Origin: Candidatus Poseidoniaceae archaeon
GTDB taxonomy: Archaea; Thermoplasmatota; Poseidoniia; Poseidoniales; Poseidoniaceae
NCBI GenBank assembly: GCA_028822845.1
Contig: JAPKCS010000024.1
Span: forward strand, 1 to 32,040
DNA: 32,040 nt
Direction: 5' to 3'
Shown: in pieces, positions 31,885 through 32,040 of the stretch
Numbering within the stretch: the stretch's first letter is position 1
How the letters are laid out: the number at the start of each line of letters is the position of its first letter
Program-made: the position numbers and the translations under genes
The notes under the pieces: model-generated
Told to the model about the DNA's origin: nothing
Seen by the model: only the letters and a program-made list of their open reading frames with translations
Databases searched by the model: none

Positions 31885-32040
31885 TCAAGCGAAGGCGAAT
31901 TTACATGCGCTGCATTCTGTAGCGTCATGTGCATTCATTGACATGCAAATTGAGCACATCTTATCATCAGTGGATTCTTCTTCAGCAGGCGCTTCTTCTT
32001 CGGCAGGTGCTTCTTCAGCAGGCGCTTCTTCTTCAGCAGG
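31885..32040 (-). CDS. C-terminal end of Ala-Glu-Pro repeat protein with zinc ribbon (partial)
   Basis: The last 51 residues of a minus-strand gene run from the window edge to a TGA at 31885-31887. The visible part begins with the repeat PAEEEAPAEEAPAEEE and ends in a zinc-ribbon module with CSIC and CSAC separated by ten residues (MCSICMSMNAHDATECSACK). The protein is therefore acidic and disordered before a small metal-binding end. The N-terminus and function are outside the window. Confidence 0.75.
   Translation of the reverse strand, partial: PAEEEAPAEEAPAEEEAPAEEESTDDKMCSICMSMNAHDATECSACKFAFA
31974..32040. repeat. Degenerate tandem repeat encoding Pro-Ala-Glu motifs
   Basis: On the plus strand units of the type CTTCTTCTTCAGCAGGCG recur four times with small changes (one is shortened by three bases). 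They encode the PAEEEA/PAEEA units of the partial minus-strand gene. Length change in whole codons fits slippage in coding DNA. The repeat runs to the window edge and may continue. Confidence 0.7.

Noticed and set aside
1-32040. CRISPR array, insertion sequence, integrase, prophage or defence island
   Set aside because: No spaced direct repeats, transposase or phage-like genes were seen; the only tandem repeat (31974-32040) is coding.

Overview
The window reads as a compact archaeal chromosome segment. It is most likely from a marine Group II euryarchaeon (Candidatus Poseidoniales, Thermoplasmatota) or a close relative. The archaeal assignment rests on an RpoL-type polymerase subunit, aEF1-beta with its usual upstream zinc-ribbon gene, an archaeal Cbf5 next to archaeal cytidylate kinase and a DUF106 membrane insertase, a DUF2240 protein, TruD and an archaeosortase. 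The order-level placement is inference from gene content, very tight gene packing, long acidic surface proteins and mixed ATG/GTG/TTG starts with Shine-Dalgarno sites; no search was run.

Layout. The left edge (1-290) is a 5'-truncated RNase P RNA gene. Positions 412-4302 (minus) carry a glycosyltransferase 2 gene followed by a large RND/MMPL transporter. A structured intergenic element (4366-4432), a small unknown gene and an inverted repeat lead to the plus-strand run 4855-7678. That run holds a sugar-nucleotide epimerase, a thioredoxin-like CPYC protein, a VKOR family protein and a His-rich exported protein, and it looks like an extracytoplasmic disulfide-handling cassette. A second membrane-anchored thioredoxin-like protein (CPTC) lies at 8051-9010 on the minus strand. 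Positions 9115-10803 hold RNA and translation genes: RlmE/FtsJ methyltransferase, OB-fold protein, zinc-ribbon protein and aEF1-beta. TruD and RpoL follow on the minus strand. A second RND/MMPL transporter (12764-15355) abuts a DUF2240 gene. Next is a 1561-residue Kelch/CARDB surface protein (16004-20689).

The right half has a HEAT-repeat protein, a 71-aa basic protein and a DEAD-box helicase with a DbpA-like C-terminal domain. It continues with a convergent archaeosortase gene, an overlapping tusA-like/ribA pair, tRNA-His and a second CARDB surface protein. Then come the minus-strand operon DUF106 insertase, cmk and cbf5, one unknown gene, and the C-terminal end of an Ala-Glu-Pro-rich zinc-ribbon protein cut by the window edge.

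Two themes tie the window together. One is building and anchoring the cell surface: exported proteins, thiol oxidation, archaeosortase, membrane insertion, glycosyl transfer and RND transport. The other is RNA maturation and translation: RNase P, TruD, Cbf5, RlmE, helicase, tRNA-His, aEF1-beta and RpoL. No CRISPR array, insertion sequence, integrase or prophage gene was seen. No gene-free stretch exceeds 300 bases; the longest is 28593-28869.
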